From Gammaproteobacteria bacterium (GTDB taxonomy: Bacteria > Pseudomonadota > Gammaproteobacteria > Pseudomonadales > Pseudohongiellaceae): 33,096 nt of DNA. Made by a program: the position numbers and the translations under genes. The stretch lies in the NCBI GenBank assembly GCA_016764875.1, contig JAESQX010000032.1:1-33096 (forward strand), given 5' to 3'. Position 1 is the stretch's first letter. Every line of letters starts with the position of its first letter. The notes beneath the pieces are model-generated. The model was not told where the DNA came from. It did not search any database and saw nothing but the letters and a program-made list of their open reading frames with translations. Positions 8,456 through 17,037 of the stretch are shown here, in pieces.

Positions 8456-9454
8456 GTGCCTCTGGCCAGTGGCCTGGTGAATGAAAAGGAATTTGTTGGT
8501 AACAGCGCGGCCTTTAACAAGATGCTCGGCAGGGTTGCCAGGGTTGGCTCCACCGATGCTTCGGTATTGTTGCTGGGAGAATCCGGTACCGGCAAGGAAT
8601 TAGCCGCCCGGGCCATTCATCTGGCCAGTAAAAGGAAAGACAAACTGCTGGTTACCCTGGAGTGCGCGGGTCTCACCGAAGCGCTGTTTGAAAGTGAATT
8701 GTTTGGTCATGTTAAAGGAGCCTTTACCGGGGCCCAGTCCAACAAAAAGGGGCTGGTGGAACTTGCCGATGGCGGTACTTTATTCCTCGACGAAATCGGC
8801 GACATTCCGCAATCAATGCAGGTCAAACTGCTGCGCTTACTGGAAAGCGGCACCTTTCGCCGGGTTGGCAGTGCCGAGGTTCAAAGTGCAGACTTTCGCC
8901 TGATTTGTGCTACCCACAAGAACCTGGCACAAATGGTAGAAGAAGGTAGCTTCAGAGTGGATCTTTTCTACCGTATTAACGTGTTCCCCATTCACCTGCC
9001 CTCCCTTGAGCAGCGTAAGGAAGATATTCCCCTGTTGGTGGAAACTCTGCTGGCCAGGATGACCCCCGGGAAAGAATATCAACTCACCGAATCCGCCATG
9101 CAACTGCTGATGAAGCTGCAATACCGGGGAAACATAAGGGAATTACGCAACTTGCTGAACCGGGCCCTGGTGTTTGCAGACACCAATATGATTGACCAGG
9201 CCGTGCTGGAAGAGTGCCTGGAAGGTGAAATTGTCGTTCACAGCGAAGTGCCAGATGAAGCTCCGGCTCCCCGGATGGAGGAAAACACACAAGCTGGCTC
9301 AAATGGGCAGAGGCCCTGGGCGGACCTCAAGACTAACGAGCTGAATTACCTCAATGCGTTGCTGCAAGCCAATGGCAATGACAAGGCGAAAGCCGCGAAG
9401 GTAGCGGGAATTAGTGTGCGTTCTTTGTATCGTAAACTGGAAGAATTGAAATAA
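8456..9454 (+). CDS. fisR: FisR-like regulator, AAA+ and Fis-type DNA-binding half
   Basis: Sigma54-interacting activator, 332 aa from the GTG. Walker A GESGTGKE is at residues 41-48, the sigma54-contacting GAFTGA loop at 88-93, Walker B GGTLFLDE near 106-113, the arginine-finger region around [12 protein letters not shown], and a C-terminal Fis-type helix-turn-helix ([23 protein letters not shown]). All AAA+ motifs are intact. It has no sensor domain of its own, because that lies in the preceding ORF in the same frame, 12 nt away. If translated alone from GTG (ctgaGGccaGTG) it could act as a constitutive activator, since the N-terminal domain of such proteins often represses the AAA+ domain. 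The target is probably the divergent sqr. Confidence 0.88.
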   Translation: MPLASGLVNEKEFVGNSAAFNKMLGRVARVGSTDASVLLLGESGTGKELAARAIHLASKRKDKLLVTLECAGLTEALFESELFGHVKGAFTGAQSNKKGLVELADGGTLFLDEIGDIPQSMQVKLLRLLESGTFRRVGSAEVQSADFRLICATHKNLAQMVEEGSFRVDLFYRINVFPIHLPSLEQRKEDIPLLVETLLARMTPGKEYQLTESAMQLLMKLQYRGNIRELRNLLNRALVFADTNMIDQAVLEECLEGEIVVHSEVPDEAPAPRMEENTQAGSNGQRPWADLKTNELNYLNALLQANGNDKAKAAKVAGISVRSLYRKLEELK

Positions 9455-9504
9455 AGGGAGTTCATTGATTCAATTACGTTGTCATACTCCTGCTGGTGCC
9501 ATGA

Positions 9505-10080
9505 CTATTCTCCAAAACTGATGGTGCGGTAACGAAAGGCCTTGATTGATTCGCTCCAGTAATCTTTGCCCATCCCTGCTTTTAGTTTCAGATGTTGTAA
9601 AAATTCCTTCCGGTCCGGTAACTGTTCCCACACACTGGGTAGGAAAGTACTGCGGTAGTAGCCGTCTTCAATAACAATACCGTCAATGTGGGGCTCAATG
9701 GCCTCCAACAGTTCGCTTTGACAGGAGAACGTGATCGGCTCCCGAGGGGTAAGCACCGAAATTTCAATGTGTATCTCACTTAACTCATCGCCGCTTACCT
9801 GCGGAAAGCGCGTATCGCGAAAGGCGGCGGCGAAGGCATTATCAGCCACATCACGTATTAGCGGTTGATGGGCATTCAGGGTGCCGACGCAGCCGCGCAG
9901 GTTTTTTTGCTTGTGCAAAGTAACAAAAGCAGCCCCGGGACGGAGTAGCTCATTATGAAATTCCTTGTCTACCACTGTTACCGGGGCGCCCTTGAGTACG
10001 CCGTGTTCAATGGAGCGCCGGGCCAGTTGTAGCAATTGGCCCTTTTGTATCTGGCCAAGCTGGTTATCGATAAACGGCAT
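9505..10080 (-). CDS. amrA: AmmeMemoRadiSam system protein A (AMMECR1 domain)
   Basis: AMMECR1-family protein, 191 aa, cytosolic; its biochemical role is not settled. The hallmark LRGCVGTL lies near residue 63, and FRDTRFP, the ISVLTP strand and LPSVWEQ follow as in the family. The tracked start is a GTG at 10107; ATG 10080 (MPFIDNQ) is chosen because GGAAG precedes it. The upstream gene amrB ends at 10064, so the two genes overlap by 17 nt and are probably co-translated. With amrB and the divergent amrS it makes up the complete three-gene AmmeMemoRadiSam set. It is convergent with fisR, with only 50 nt between and no obvious terminator. Confidence 0.92.
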   Translation of the reverse strand: MPFIDNQLGQIQKGQLLQLARRSIEHGVLKGAPVTVVDKEFHNELLRPGAAFVTLHKQKNLRGCVGTLNAHQPLIRDVADNAFAAAFRDTRFPQVSGDELSEIHIEISVLTPREPITFSCQSELLEAIEPHIDGIVIEDGYYRSTFLPSVWEQLPDRKEFLQHLKLKAGMGKDYWSESIKAFRYRTISFGE

Positions 10081-10855
10081 AGCTTCCGTACCCCACAACC
10101 TGGTCACGTGTGCCTGCTGTGTCGCCCGAATTTCTCAGATCCAGGGTGCTCACAGTCAAGCCTTTTGAGCGGGCCAGTTTCAGTAGCCCATTCAATGGGT
10201 GGCAACCGCAGGCCTGCTCTCCTACAATGGTGTCGCTCAAATGCGTTATAAGTTCACTGGTGTCGCTGTCGGATGATTTTGCCGCTGTATAGGGAAGGAA
10301 GTGACTCAGGTCGGAACTGATAACGATCAAAGTCTCTTCCCCACCCCAGAGCTGTTCCAGCACGGTCGCCACTGTTTCTGAATCGGCATGACCCACCACC
10401 AGAGGTATCAGCACAAAGTCATCGAGCACCCATTGCAGGAAAGGCAATTGAACTTCCAGGCTGTGTTCCCCGGCATGGGCATCATCTCTTAAAACAACTC
10501 CCGGCAGGCCCGATATGGAGTTGATTGCACCCTGATCCACCGGAATATCCCCCAGCGGGGTGCGAAAGACTTTACTTTTGGGTGCGGCCATACCAGTGAG
10601 GGGGACATGGTGACTGGGACCGAGCAATACTACGCGCTTGATTTGATGCCGGCGTGGCTCTAACAGTTTGTAGGCTGTTGCGGCAACGGGGCCGGAATAA
10701 ACGTAACCTGCATGGGGAACGATCAACGCTTTGATTGCAAAAGGATCAAGCGCCGGACTGTCGGCATCTTCGAGCATATTACCCAAGTCCAGTCGCAATC
10801 GATCCGGGCTGTCCTGGTAAAATGTTCCTGCTACTGCAGGCTGCCTGACTTCCAT
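10064..10855 (-). CDS. amrB: AmmeMemoRadiSam system protein B (Memo-like)
   Basis: Memo/MEMO1-family protein, 263 aa, structurally related to non-haem-iron extradiol dioxygenases. The family blocks RQPAVAGTFYQ, VPHAGYVYSG, GPSHH, GEHSLEVQLPFLQ, SSDLSHFLPY and ACGCHPL are all present, including the His and Cys residues corresponding to the Memo metal site. The track ORF begins 98 codons upstream at 11149, but those codons are antisense to amrS and lack family character. ATG 10855 has AGAGGTG 5 nt upstream and begins exactly where the family begins. First gene of the amrB-amrA operon. Substrate unknown. Confidence 0.92.
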   Translation of the reverse strand: MEVRQPAVAGTFYQDSPDRLRLDLGNMLEDADSPALDPFAIKALIVPHAGYVYSGPVAATAYKLLEPRRHQIKRVVLLGPSHHVPLTGMAAPKSKVFRTPLGDIPVDQGAINSISGLPGVVLRDDAHAGEHSLEVQLPFLQWVLDDFVLIPLVVGHADSETVATVLEQLWGGEETLIVISSDLSHFLPYTAAKSSDSDTSELITHLSDTIVGEQACGCHPLNGLLKLARSKGLTVSTLDLRNSGDTAGTRDQVVGYGSYAVYR

Positions 10856-10908
10856 CGTTGCACCTCTTATGCCCAAGGTCGGGAAGTAATCCTCGGAACT
10901 GTTGTACA

Positions 10909-10936
10909 TTGAATAAGAATGATTAACCCCTATATT
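10909..10936 (+). promoter_or_regulatory. Putative sigma70 promoter of amrS
   Basis: TTGAAT, 16 nt, TATATT, ending 35 nt before the GTG start of amrS. It lies in the 116-nt divergent region between amrB and amrS. Confidence 0.5.
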
Positions 10937-10971
10937 GTACTTAACTAATCGTTCTTCAAGAGGGGAATGAA

Positions 10972-12057
10972 GTGCAAGACTCACCACCGGTAATCCACCC
11001 CACCAAATACTGGCACCGGTGCGATGACGGTAGACTACAATGTGATCTGTGTCCACGCTATTGCCGGCTGCGGGAAGGCCAGCGTGGCCTGTGTTATGTT
11101 CGTGGACGCGAGCAGAACGAAATCGTGCTTTATAGTTACGGGCGTTCAAGTGGCTTTTGTATAGACCCCATAGAGAAGAAGCCCCTCAATCATTTTTATC
11201 CTGGCAGTTCGGTTCTTTCCTTTGGCACAGCAGGCTGCAATCTGGCCTGCAAGTTTTGTCAGAACTGGGATATGAGCAAATCGAGGGAGATGGACACATT
11301 GGCCGATCAGGCTATGCCGGAAGAATTGGCCAATACGGCAAAACGATTACAGTGCGATAGCATTGCCTTTACCTACAACGATCCCATCATCTTCCTGGAG
11401 TATGCGGTAGATACAGCACAGGCCTGCCGCGAGCAGGGTATACATTCTGTAGCTGTCAGTGCGGGATATATTACTGCCGCACCCAGGGAATTATTTTTCA
11501 ACAATATTGACGCGGCCAACATAGACCTCAAGGCATTCAACAGCCGCTTCTACAAAAAACTCTGTGGCGGGGAGCTGGAAAATGTATTGGAAACCCTGCA
11601 ATACATAAACCAGGAAACTGATGTCTGGTTGGAAATAACCACGCTGTTAATTCCCGGGCAGAATGACTCTGAAAAAGAACTGCATGCCATGACGCAGTGG
11701 ATATCAGATAAGCTGGGCGATGATGTGCCTCTGCACTTCACGGCCTTTCACCCTGACTGGAAAATGCAGGATATAAAAGCCACCCCTCACGATACCCTGA
11801 TCCGGGCCAGATCCATTGCTATAGACAATGGCCTGAATTATGTCTACACAGGCAATGTTCATGATCCGCAGGGAAGCAGCACCTACTGTCCCAACTGCAA
11901 AAGCAGAATTATTGAACGAGACTGGTATGAGCTGGGTGAGTGGGGCCTGAATGACAAGGGGCAGTGTTCTCATTGTGACACCCCGATTGCCGGCCGCTTT
12001 GCCGCCAGACCCGGAGACTGGGGAGCCAGGCGGGTTCCCATACGTATATCAGCCTGA
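10972..12057 (+). CDS. amrS: AmmeMemoRadiSam system radical SAM enzyme
   Basis: Radical S-adenosylmethionine enzyme, 361 aa. The [4Fe-4S] motif is C89-N-L-A-C93-K-F-C96, and GTAGCNLACKFCQNW is the signature of this PflA-like subfamily. Extra cysteines occur at the N-terminus (CDLCPRYC, residues 24-31, and GLCYVRG) and the C-terminus (YCPNC ... CSHC, a zinc-ribbon-like pair). The start is GTG with AGAGGGGA upstream; an ATG four nt earlier is in another frame. The chemistry and substrate of the AmrS family are not firmly known. It is divergent from amrB-amrA, so the set is split into two transcription units sharing one control region. Confidence 0.93.
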   Translation: MQDSPPVIHPTKYWHRCDDGRLQCDLCPRYCRLREGQRGLCYVRGREQNEIVLYSYGRSSGFCIDPIEKKPLNHFYPGSSVLSFGTAGCNLACKFCQNWDMSKSREMDTLADQAMPEELANTAKRLQCDSIAFTYNDPIIFLEYAVDTAQACREQGIHSVAVSAGYITAAPRELFFNNIDAANIDLKAFNSRFYKKLCGGELENVLETLQYINQETDVWLEITTLLIPGQNDSEKELHAMTQWISDKLGDDVPLHFTAFHPDWKMQDIKATPHDTLIRARSIAIDNGLNYVYTGNVHDPQGSSTYCPNCKSRIIERDWYELGEWGLNDKGQCSHCDTPIAGRFAARPGDWGARRVPIRISA

Positions 12058-12098
12058 TATTTCTTGTTCGCAACAGTCAAAAGCGCATCAGTGCAGTT

Positions 12099-12575
12099 TC
12101 AATTGGGTTTCTTTTCCAGCAGCTGGTCTTCGGCAAGTAACCGAATGAGCGCTATGGCATCAATGTCTACTTGCGTATAGGCTGATTTTAAATGTTCACT
12201 CACCAGTTGACCTTCCCGGCTGTCTTCCAGATTACGGCGATAAATGAATCTGACGAAAAGATAGCCGCTGGCCGGTTCTTCAATTGAAGTGATACTCTCA
12301 ACATAGATTGATTGATCATTACCCGATGTGATGGTCTCAATTTTTTCCTGGTGTGTAAGGGAAACCTGTTCGCAAAACTCGGAGTCACCGGCTTGAATAA
12401 AACGCATGAAACCCTCGTCAGTAACCTGTTCAATACGACAAGATAGCGAGCTGTTGAATTTGCCAGGATCTCTTGCCCTCAATAGCAACCCCTCCCACAA
12501 CTGTTGGCGATTCAGGAGCTTGATGTGGCTGCTTTGGGGGTCGTTAATTTGTACTATGTGCTCAAATTCCAGCAA
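12099..12575 (-). CDS. DUF1857 family (AtaL-like, SRPBCC-type) protein
   Basis: Small ligand-binding-type protein, about 158 aa, function unknown. FEHIVQINDP, LNRQQLWEGLLLRA, IEEPASGYLFVRFIY and SAYTQVDIDAIALIRLL follow the DUF1857 pattern. The tracked ORF starts at 12707, but family members begin directly at the FEHxVQIND block. TTG 12575 gives MLEFEHIVQIND and has GGTGA 5 nt upstream, so it is preferred; GTG 12584 is an alternative. The fold belongs to the START/Bet v1-like superfamily, which binds hydrophobic ligands or acts as a cyclase. It is convergent with amrS and divergent from the exporter operon, so context gives no function. Confidence 0.75.
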   Translation of the reverse strand: MLEFEHIVQINDPQSSHIKLLNRQQLWEGLLLRARDPGKFNSSLSCRIEQVTDEGFMRFIQAGDSEFCEQVSLTHQEKIETITSGNDQSIYVESITSIEEPASGYLFVRFIYRRNLEDSREGQLVSEHLKSAYTQVDIDAIALIRLLAEDQLLEKKPN

Positions 12576-12707
12576 GATAATCACCGATAAATTGTTTCGA
12601 GTGACAATATAAAGATTAGAATGTGGATTGGCCAGAGTGGTCATATAATTAATCAGAGGTTCCTTGGCTATTGTCGTTCTAACAGTCAACTTCAGGTAAA
12701 ACATCAT

Positions 12708-13436
12708 ATGGTCAACCAGATGCTCCCCGATAAAGAGGTGATTCTAAGTGCCCGGAAGCTGTGCAAGGTTTACCTCATGGGTGAGGTGACGGTTAACGCC
12801 CTGAAGAATGTTGACCTTGATCTGTACAAGGGAGATTTGACTGTTCTTCTGGGTGCTTCGGGCAGTGGCAAATCTACCCTGCTTAATATCATTGGCGGCC
12901 TTGACGTGGCGAGCAGTGGTAGTGTGTTTTACCTTGATCAGGATTTGAGCAAACTCACTGATAGAGAACTGACAAATTATCGACGCCTTAATGTAGGTTT
13001 TGTATTCCAGTTCTATAACCTGATTTCCAGCCTTACCGCACGGGAGAACGTGGCCCTGGTAACGGATATTTCGATCGACCCTATGACCCCGGAAGAAGCG
13101 CTGGAGTTGGTGGGGTTGCAAGGTCGCATGGATCATTTTCCATCTCAGCTTTCCGGCGGTGAACAGCAACGAGTCGCGATAGCCAGAGCAATCGCCAAGC
13201 GGCCAAAAATTCTTTTGTGTGATGAACCCACCGGTGCCCTGGATGTTAAAACAGGAAAGCTTGTACTGTCGGTTCTGGATCAGGTAAATCGGCAGACTGA
13301 AACCACCACTGCGATCATCACCCACAACGTCGCCATAGGTGGAATGGGTGATGTTGTAATCAGGATGAGCAGTGGCGAAGTGGTTGAGCGGATTGAAAAC
13401 GAAACCCGTACCAATGTTGAAGAAATCGAATGGTAG
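12708..13436 (+). CDS. ABC transporter ATP-binding protein (MacB/LolD type)
   Basis: Cytoplasmic ATPase, about 242 aa. Walker [10 protein letters not shown] lies near residue 49, the Q-loop in FVFQFYNL, the signature [14 protein letters not shown] near 148, Walker [13 protein letters not shown], and the switch His in IITHN. The sub-pattern ([26 protein letters not shown]) is that of the MacB/LolD/FtsE group working with FtsX-type permeases. The tracked ORF starts 29 codons upstream in sequence without family character; ATG 12708 follows AGGTAAAACATC. First gene of a three-gene operon with the FtsX permease (6-nt gap) and the adaptor. Confidence 0.93.
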   Translation: MVNQMLPDKEVILSARKLCKVYLMGEVTVNALKNVDLDLYKGDLTVLLGASGSGKSTLLNIIGGLDVASSGSVFYLDQDLSKLTDRELTNYRRLNVGFVFQFYNLISSLTARENVALVTDISIDPMTPEEALELVGLQGRMDHFPSQLSGGEQQRVAIARAIAKRPKILLCDEPTGALDVKTGKLVLSVLDQVNRQTETTTAIITHNVAIGGMGDVVIRMSSGEVVERIENETRTNVEEIEW

Positions 13437-13442
13437 CGTTGC

Positions 13443-15806
13443 ATGTTGGCTATAAACAAAAAGCTGGTTAGAGAGTTGTGGCACCTGAAGGGTCAGGTCG
13501 CTTCTATTGCTCTGGTGGTTGCCTCCGGGATTATGTCGGTGGTCACCATGCGGGGCAGCTACGATTCACTGGTGAGTGCACAGCAGCAATACTACAGTGA
13601 ATCTCGATTTGCCGATGTTTGGGCTCCCCTGGTGCGGGCACCGCTGGCCCTGGTGTCCAAACTTGAAGCCATACCCGGGGTTGATGCGGTGGATACCAGG
13701 GTTACCTTTCTCGCTACCCTGGATCTGGATGACAGTGGTATCCCCGCCCAGGGCAGGTTTGTCTCCCTGCCCGAGATTGGTCATCCCAAGCTCAACGATA
13801 TTGTGGTTAGGGAAGGTCGCTATATCGCCGTTGGGGCCCCTGATGAGGTTATTATCAGTGAAAATTTTGCCCTGGCAAGAAACTTTGTGCCGGGTGACAG
13901 GATCAAGGTCATTATCAATGGTCGGTCCCGGGAACTGGATATTGTTGGAACTGCCATATCACCAGAGCATAGTTACGCGGTTCCGCCTGGTTCTTTGTAT
14001 CCGGAAGATGATCGCTATGGAATTCTCTGGGCCAGCCGCGAAATTCTTGGCCCGGCGTTTGATATGGACGGCGCTTTCAACGAAGCCTTTGTCACCCTGA
14101 CCCCGGATGCAAATCCTGCGGCGGTAATCGATGCCATTGATACCATCCTTGATCCCTATGGCGGGCTGGGGGCCTATCCGCGCGAGGATCAGGTGTCTCA
14201 CCTGATATTGCAATCCGAACTGGATTCCAATCGGGTAACCGGAGCCATTATTCCCTTAATATTTCTCGGTGTGGCGGTGTTTCTGCTTTACCTGGTTCTG
14301 GGACGATTGATCTCTACCCAGAGAGGAGAGATTGCCATCATGAAGGCATTTGGTTATTCGGACCGGGAGGTAGGCGCCCATTTTTTAATGTTCGCGGTTG
14401 TCGCTGTACTGCTTGGCGGGGTAATCGGAACCATAGGCGGGCTATTTCTGGGGGATGCTTATATTGGTGTGTACGACCAGTATTTCGATTTGCCTGGGCT
14501 GGAATACCAGTTAACGCCATCGCTTTTGTTCTTTGCTTTTTCCGCCTGTGTGTTAGGTGCCATTGGTGGTGCCGTGGCAGCTGTGCGTCGGGCCGTACTA
14601 TTACCACCGGCGGAAGCAATGCGACCGGAAATGCCGGCTACATTCAAGCCTGGTCCGATGGAGCAAATCGGCTTGGGTTATTTACTTGGAGCTACAGGGC
14701 GGATGATATTGCGTAACCTGGAGCGAAAGCCGGTGCAGAGTTTTTTTTCCTCTCTGGGGGTTGCATTGTCGGTGGCAATTCTCACCATCGGTTTTTTTAT
14801 GTTTGACAGTATCAATTATATGGTGGATTTACAGTTTCGACAGATTCAAAGGGAAGACGTGACTCTTACGTTTCGAGAAATTTTGCCCGATAGGGTTCGC
14901 TACGATTTAAATCATTTGCAAGGTGTGAACCGGGTTGAAACCTATCGTGTTCTTCCCGCGCGACTTCGTTTCGGACATTTGGAAAAAGAAGTAGTTATTC
15001 AGGGAATGGAGCCCTTCGGGAGACTGCGAAGAATTGTTAATTCAAAGGGATACGAAATTCCGGTTCCGTCCTCGGGGCTTGTTATCAGTTCCCTCCTGGC
15101 TCAGCGTCTGAAAGTAACTAGTGGCGATGAAGTAATTGTTGAAATTCTTGAAGGTAAACGGAATAAGACCCAAGCGGTTATCACTGGAGTCATTGAAGAC
15201 TTTCTGGGTTTGTCGGCCTATATGAGTATAGATGCCCTATGGAGCCTTAGTGGTGAGCCCAATGTGGTTTCCGGGGCGTACCTTGCCATAGACGGTCAGC
15301 GTGTTGATGATCTTTACGCCGAGTTAAAAGAGGTCCCCGCCGTAACCGGTGTGGCTTCACCGGCAACCATGCTGGAGTCTTTTGAGGAACAACTGGCCCG
15401 GGGGATTCTGATCGGGGCTGGATTTTTACTTGGATTTGCCTGCGTTATTGCCGTGGGAGTTATTTATAACGCGGCCCGAATATCGCTTTCGGAACGTGGG
15501 CGTGAGCTTGCAAGCCTGCGGGTGATGGGATTTCAACGTCGTGAAGTGGCAATATTATTACTGGGAGAACAGGCCGTGATTACTCTGTTTGCCATTCCCC
15601 TTGGCTGGCTAATAGGCTACGGACTTTGCTACGTAATCACCGCCAGTTTGCAAACGGATATATACCGGATACCCTTTATCGTTGAACCGCGAACCTATAT
15701 ATTGTCAGCTATGCTGATCGTTATTGCGGCCGTTGCCAGTGGTTTGGTCGTACGGAGAAGACTTGATGGGTTTGCGCTGGTAGAAGTATTAAAAACGCGG
15801 GAGTGA
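13443..15806 (+). CDS. FtsX-like ABC transporter permease (MacB-type duplicated domains)
   Basis: Inner-membrane permease of 787 aa with two FtsX modules. One membrane helix lies near residues 18-38, followed by a periplasmic domain of about 220 residues. Three helices follow near 265-285, 315-340 and 360-380. A second set starts near 440, with another periplasmic domain (about 460-650) and three helices at the end (about 655-680, 705-730 and 755-775). This 1+3/1+3 layout with large periplasmic domains is the mechanotransmission type that drives export from the periplasm or outer leaflet and does not pull substrate through the membrane. It lies between its ATPase and its periplasmic adaptor. 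The substrate is unknown. Confidence 0.9.
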   Translation: MLAINKKLVRELWHLKGQVASIALVVASGIMSVVTMRGSYDSLVSAQQQYYSESRFADVWAPLVRAPLALVSKLEAIPGVDAVDTRVTFLATLDLDDSGIPAQGRFVSLPEIGHPKLNDIVVREGRYIAVGAPDEVIISENFALARNFVPGDRIKVIINGRSRELDIVGTAISPEHSYAVPPGSLYPEDDRYGILWASREILGPAFDMDGAFNEAFVTLTPDANPAAVIDAIDTILDPYGGLGAYPREDQVSHLILQSELDSNRVTGAIIPLIFLGVAVFLLYLVLGRLISTQRGEIAIMKAFGYSDREVGAHFLMFAVVAVLLGGVIGTIGGLFLGDAYIGVYDQYFDLPGLEYQLTPSLLFFAFSACVLGAIGGAVAAVRRAVLLPPAEAMRPEMPATFKPGPMEQIGLGYLLGATGRMILRNLERKPVQSFFSSLGVALSVAILTIGFFMFDSINYMVDLQFRQIQREDVTLTFREILPDRVRYDLNHLQGVNRVETYRVLPARLRFGHLEKEVVIQGMEPFGRLRRIVNSKGYEIPVPSSGLVISSLLAQRLKVTSGDEVIVEILEGKRNKTQAVITGVIEDFLGLSAYMSIDALWSLSGEPNVVSGAYLAIDGQRVDDLYAELKEVPAVTGVASPATMLESFEEQLARGILIGAGFLLGFACVIAVGVIYNAARISLSERGRELASLRVMGFQRREVAILLLGEQAVITLFAIPLGWLIGYGLCYVITASLQTDIYRIPFIVEPRTYILSAMLIVIAAVASGLVVRRRLDGFALVEVLKTRE

Positions 15807-15813
15807 ACGTTTA

Positions 15814-16998
15814 ATGGCAAAGCTACCAAAATGGTTGGGAATATTCCTGCTTTTGGCCGTTATTGTGTCGCTTGCTTATGTATTGCAGCCCGAACCTGTA
15901 GTAGTTGATGTCGCTCAGGTGGAGCGCAGGCCATTTGCTGAAACCGTGGAAGACCAGGGCCGTACCCGGGCGCGTAACCCCTTTAATGTCGCTTCTCCTA
16001 TAGCCGGGCGGTTACTACGGCCGCAACTCGATGAGGGTGATCGGGTATCAAAGGGCCAGGTTATTGCGCAGATTGCTCCCAGTCCCTCGGATCAGAGAAC
16101 ACAGGCATATGCCGAGGCCGCCCTGGTGTCGGCACAGGCACGTCTCAGCGCTGCTGAAGCTGGGCTCAGTGAAGCAAAGAGCGCCCTGAGCCGAACAACA
16201 AGGGAACTGGAAAGGCGTGAAGAGTTATTTAGAAGTGATTTAACCAGCGCTGAAGAAGTAGAAGCTTTCCGGCAACAGGGAGAAAGTGCAAACGCCGGTG
16301 TAACCACGGCGGAGTCCTCCTTGCGAACAGCACTTGCTGATATAGAAAGCGCCAGGACTCTTTTGATAGGAAGTGATTCTTCAGATCAGGATTCGATTCA
16401 GATACTGGACATTACATCCCCCTCGGATGGAACTGTTTACAAAGTGTATGAAGAAAACGAACGGGTTATTCAGGCTGGCGCCATATTGTATGAAATTAGC
16501 AATCAGGACCGCCTGGAAGTTGTAGTGGATTTACTGACCCAGGATGCCGTGCGAGTTGAGCCTGGCGACACGGTGAGAATTTCGGGCTGGGGTGGAGACC
16601 GAATCATTGATGGGGTAGTTCAATACATTGAACCGGAAGCTTTTACCAAGGTGTCCGCCCTTGGAGTAGAAGAACAAAGGGTGAACGTAATCACTGAACT
16701 GCTGAATGTGCCGGAAAACATTGGCGCAGAATATCGAGTGGAAGTATCCATCGTAACCTGGCAGGGTCTTGACGTTTTGACAATTCCCACCAGTGCGCTT
16801 TTTCAGCGCTCAAGCGGTTGGAATACGTTTGTTGTAAAAGATGGAGAAGTGGTGTTGCAATCACTGTTTATTGGCTATCGTGGTCGCGAATATACTCAGG
16901 TCATTGATGGTGTAAATGAGGGTGACACAGTAGTGATTTTTCCGTCAGACCTCATTAATGAGGGGACACATGTCACTTTTCAGGATCGGGCTTATTAA
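15814..16998 (+). CDS. HlyD/MacA-like periplasmic adaptor subunit
   Basis: Membrane-fusion protein, 394 aa, anchored by one N-terminal helix (WLGIFLLLAVIVSLAYVL). The barrel-sandwich (lipoyl-like) halves lie around residues 45-85 (SPIAGRLLRPQLDEGDRVSKGQ) and 190-225 (SPSDGTVYKVYEENERV). They are separated by an Ala/Glu-rich alpha-helical hairpin of about 90 residues that would contact an outer-membrane channel. The start is ATG, 7 nt after the permease stop. The operon lacks its own TolC-like channel, so a shared one elsewhere in the genome would be needed. The order ATPase-permease-adaptor resembles Dev- or Mac-type tripartite exporters. Confidence 0.88.
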   Translation: MAKLPKWLGIFLLLAVIVSLAYVLQPEPVVVDVAQVERRPFAETVEDQGRTRARNPFNVASPIAGRLLRPQLDEGDRVSKGQVIAQIAPSPSDQRTQAYAEAALVSAQARLSAAEAGLSEAKSALSRTTRELERREELFRSDLTSAEEVEAFRQQGESANAGVTTAESSLRTALADIESARTLLIGSDSSDQDSIQILDITSPSDGTVYKVYEENERVIQAGAILYEISNQDRLEVVVDLLTQDAVRVEPGDTVRISGWGGDRIIDGVVQYIEPEAFTKVSALGVEEQRVNVITELLNVPENIGAEYRVEVSIVTWQGLDVLTIPTSALFQRSSGWNTFVVKDGEVVLQSLFIGYRGREYTQVIDGVNEGDTVVIFPSDLINEGTHVTFQDRAY

Positions 16999-17037
16999 GG
17001 AGTCGTCGCCGACGGAGCGTCGTAATAAACCACCGGA

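Noticed and set aside
10856-11149. N-terminal 98-codon extension of the amrB ORF
   Set aside because: It is antisense to amrS and unlike the family; ATG 10855 has a clear AGAGGTG site and starts at the conserved RQPAVAGTFY block.
12621-12707. Upstream extension of the exporter ATPase ORF
   Set aside because: The residues do not look like an ABC domain start; ATG 12708 is better placed.
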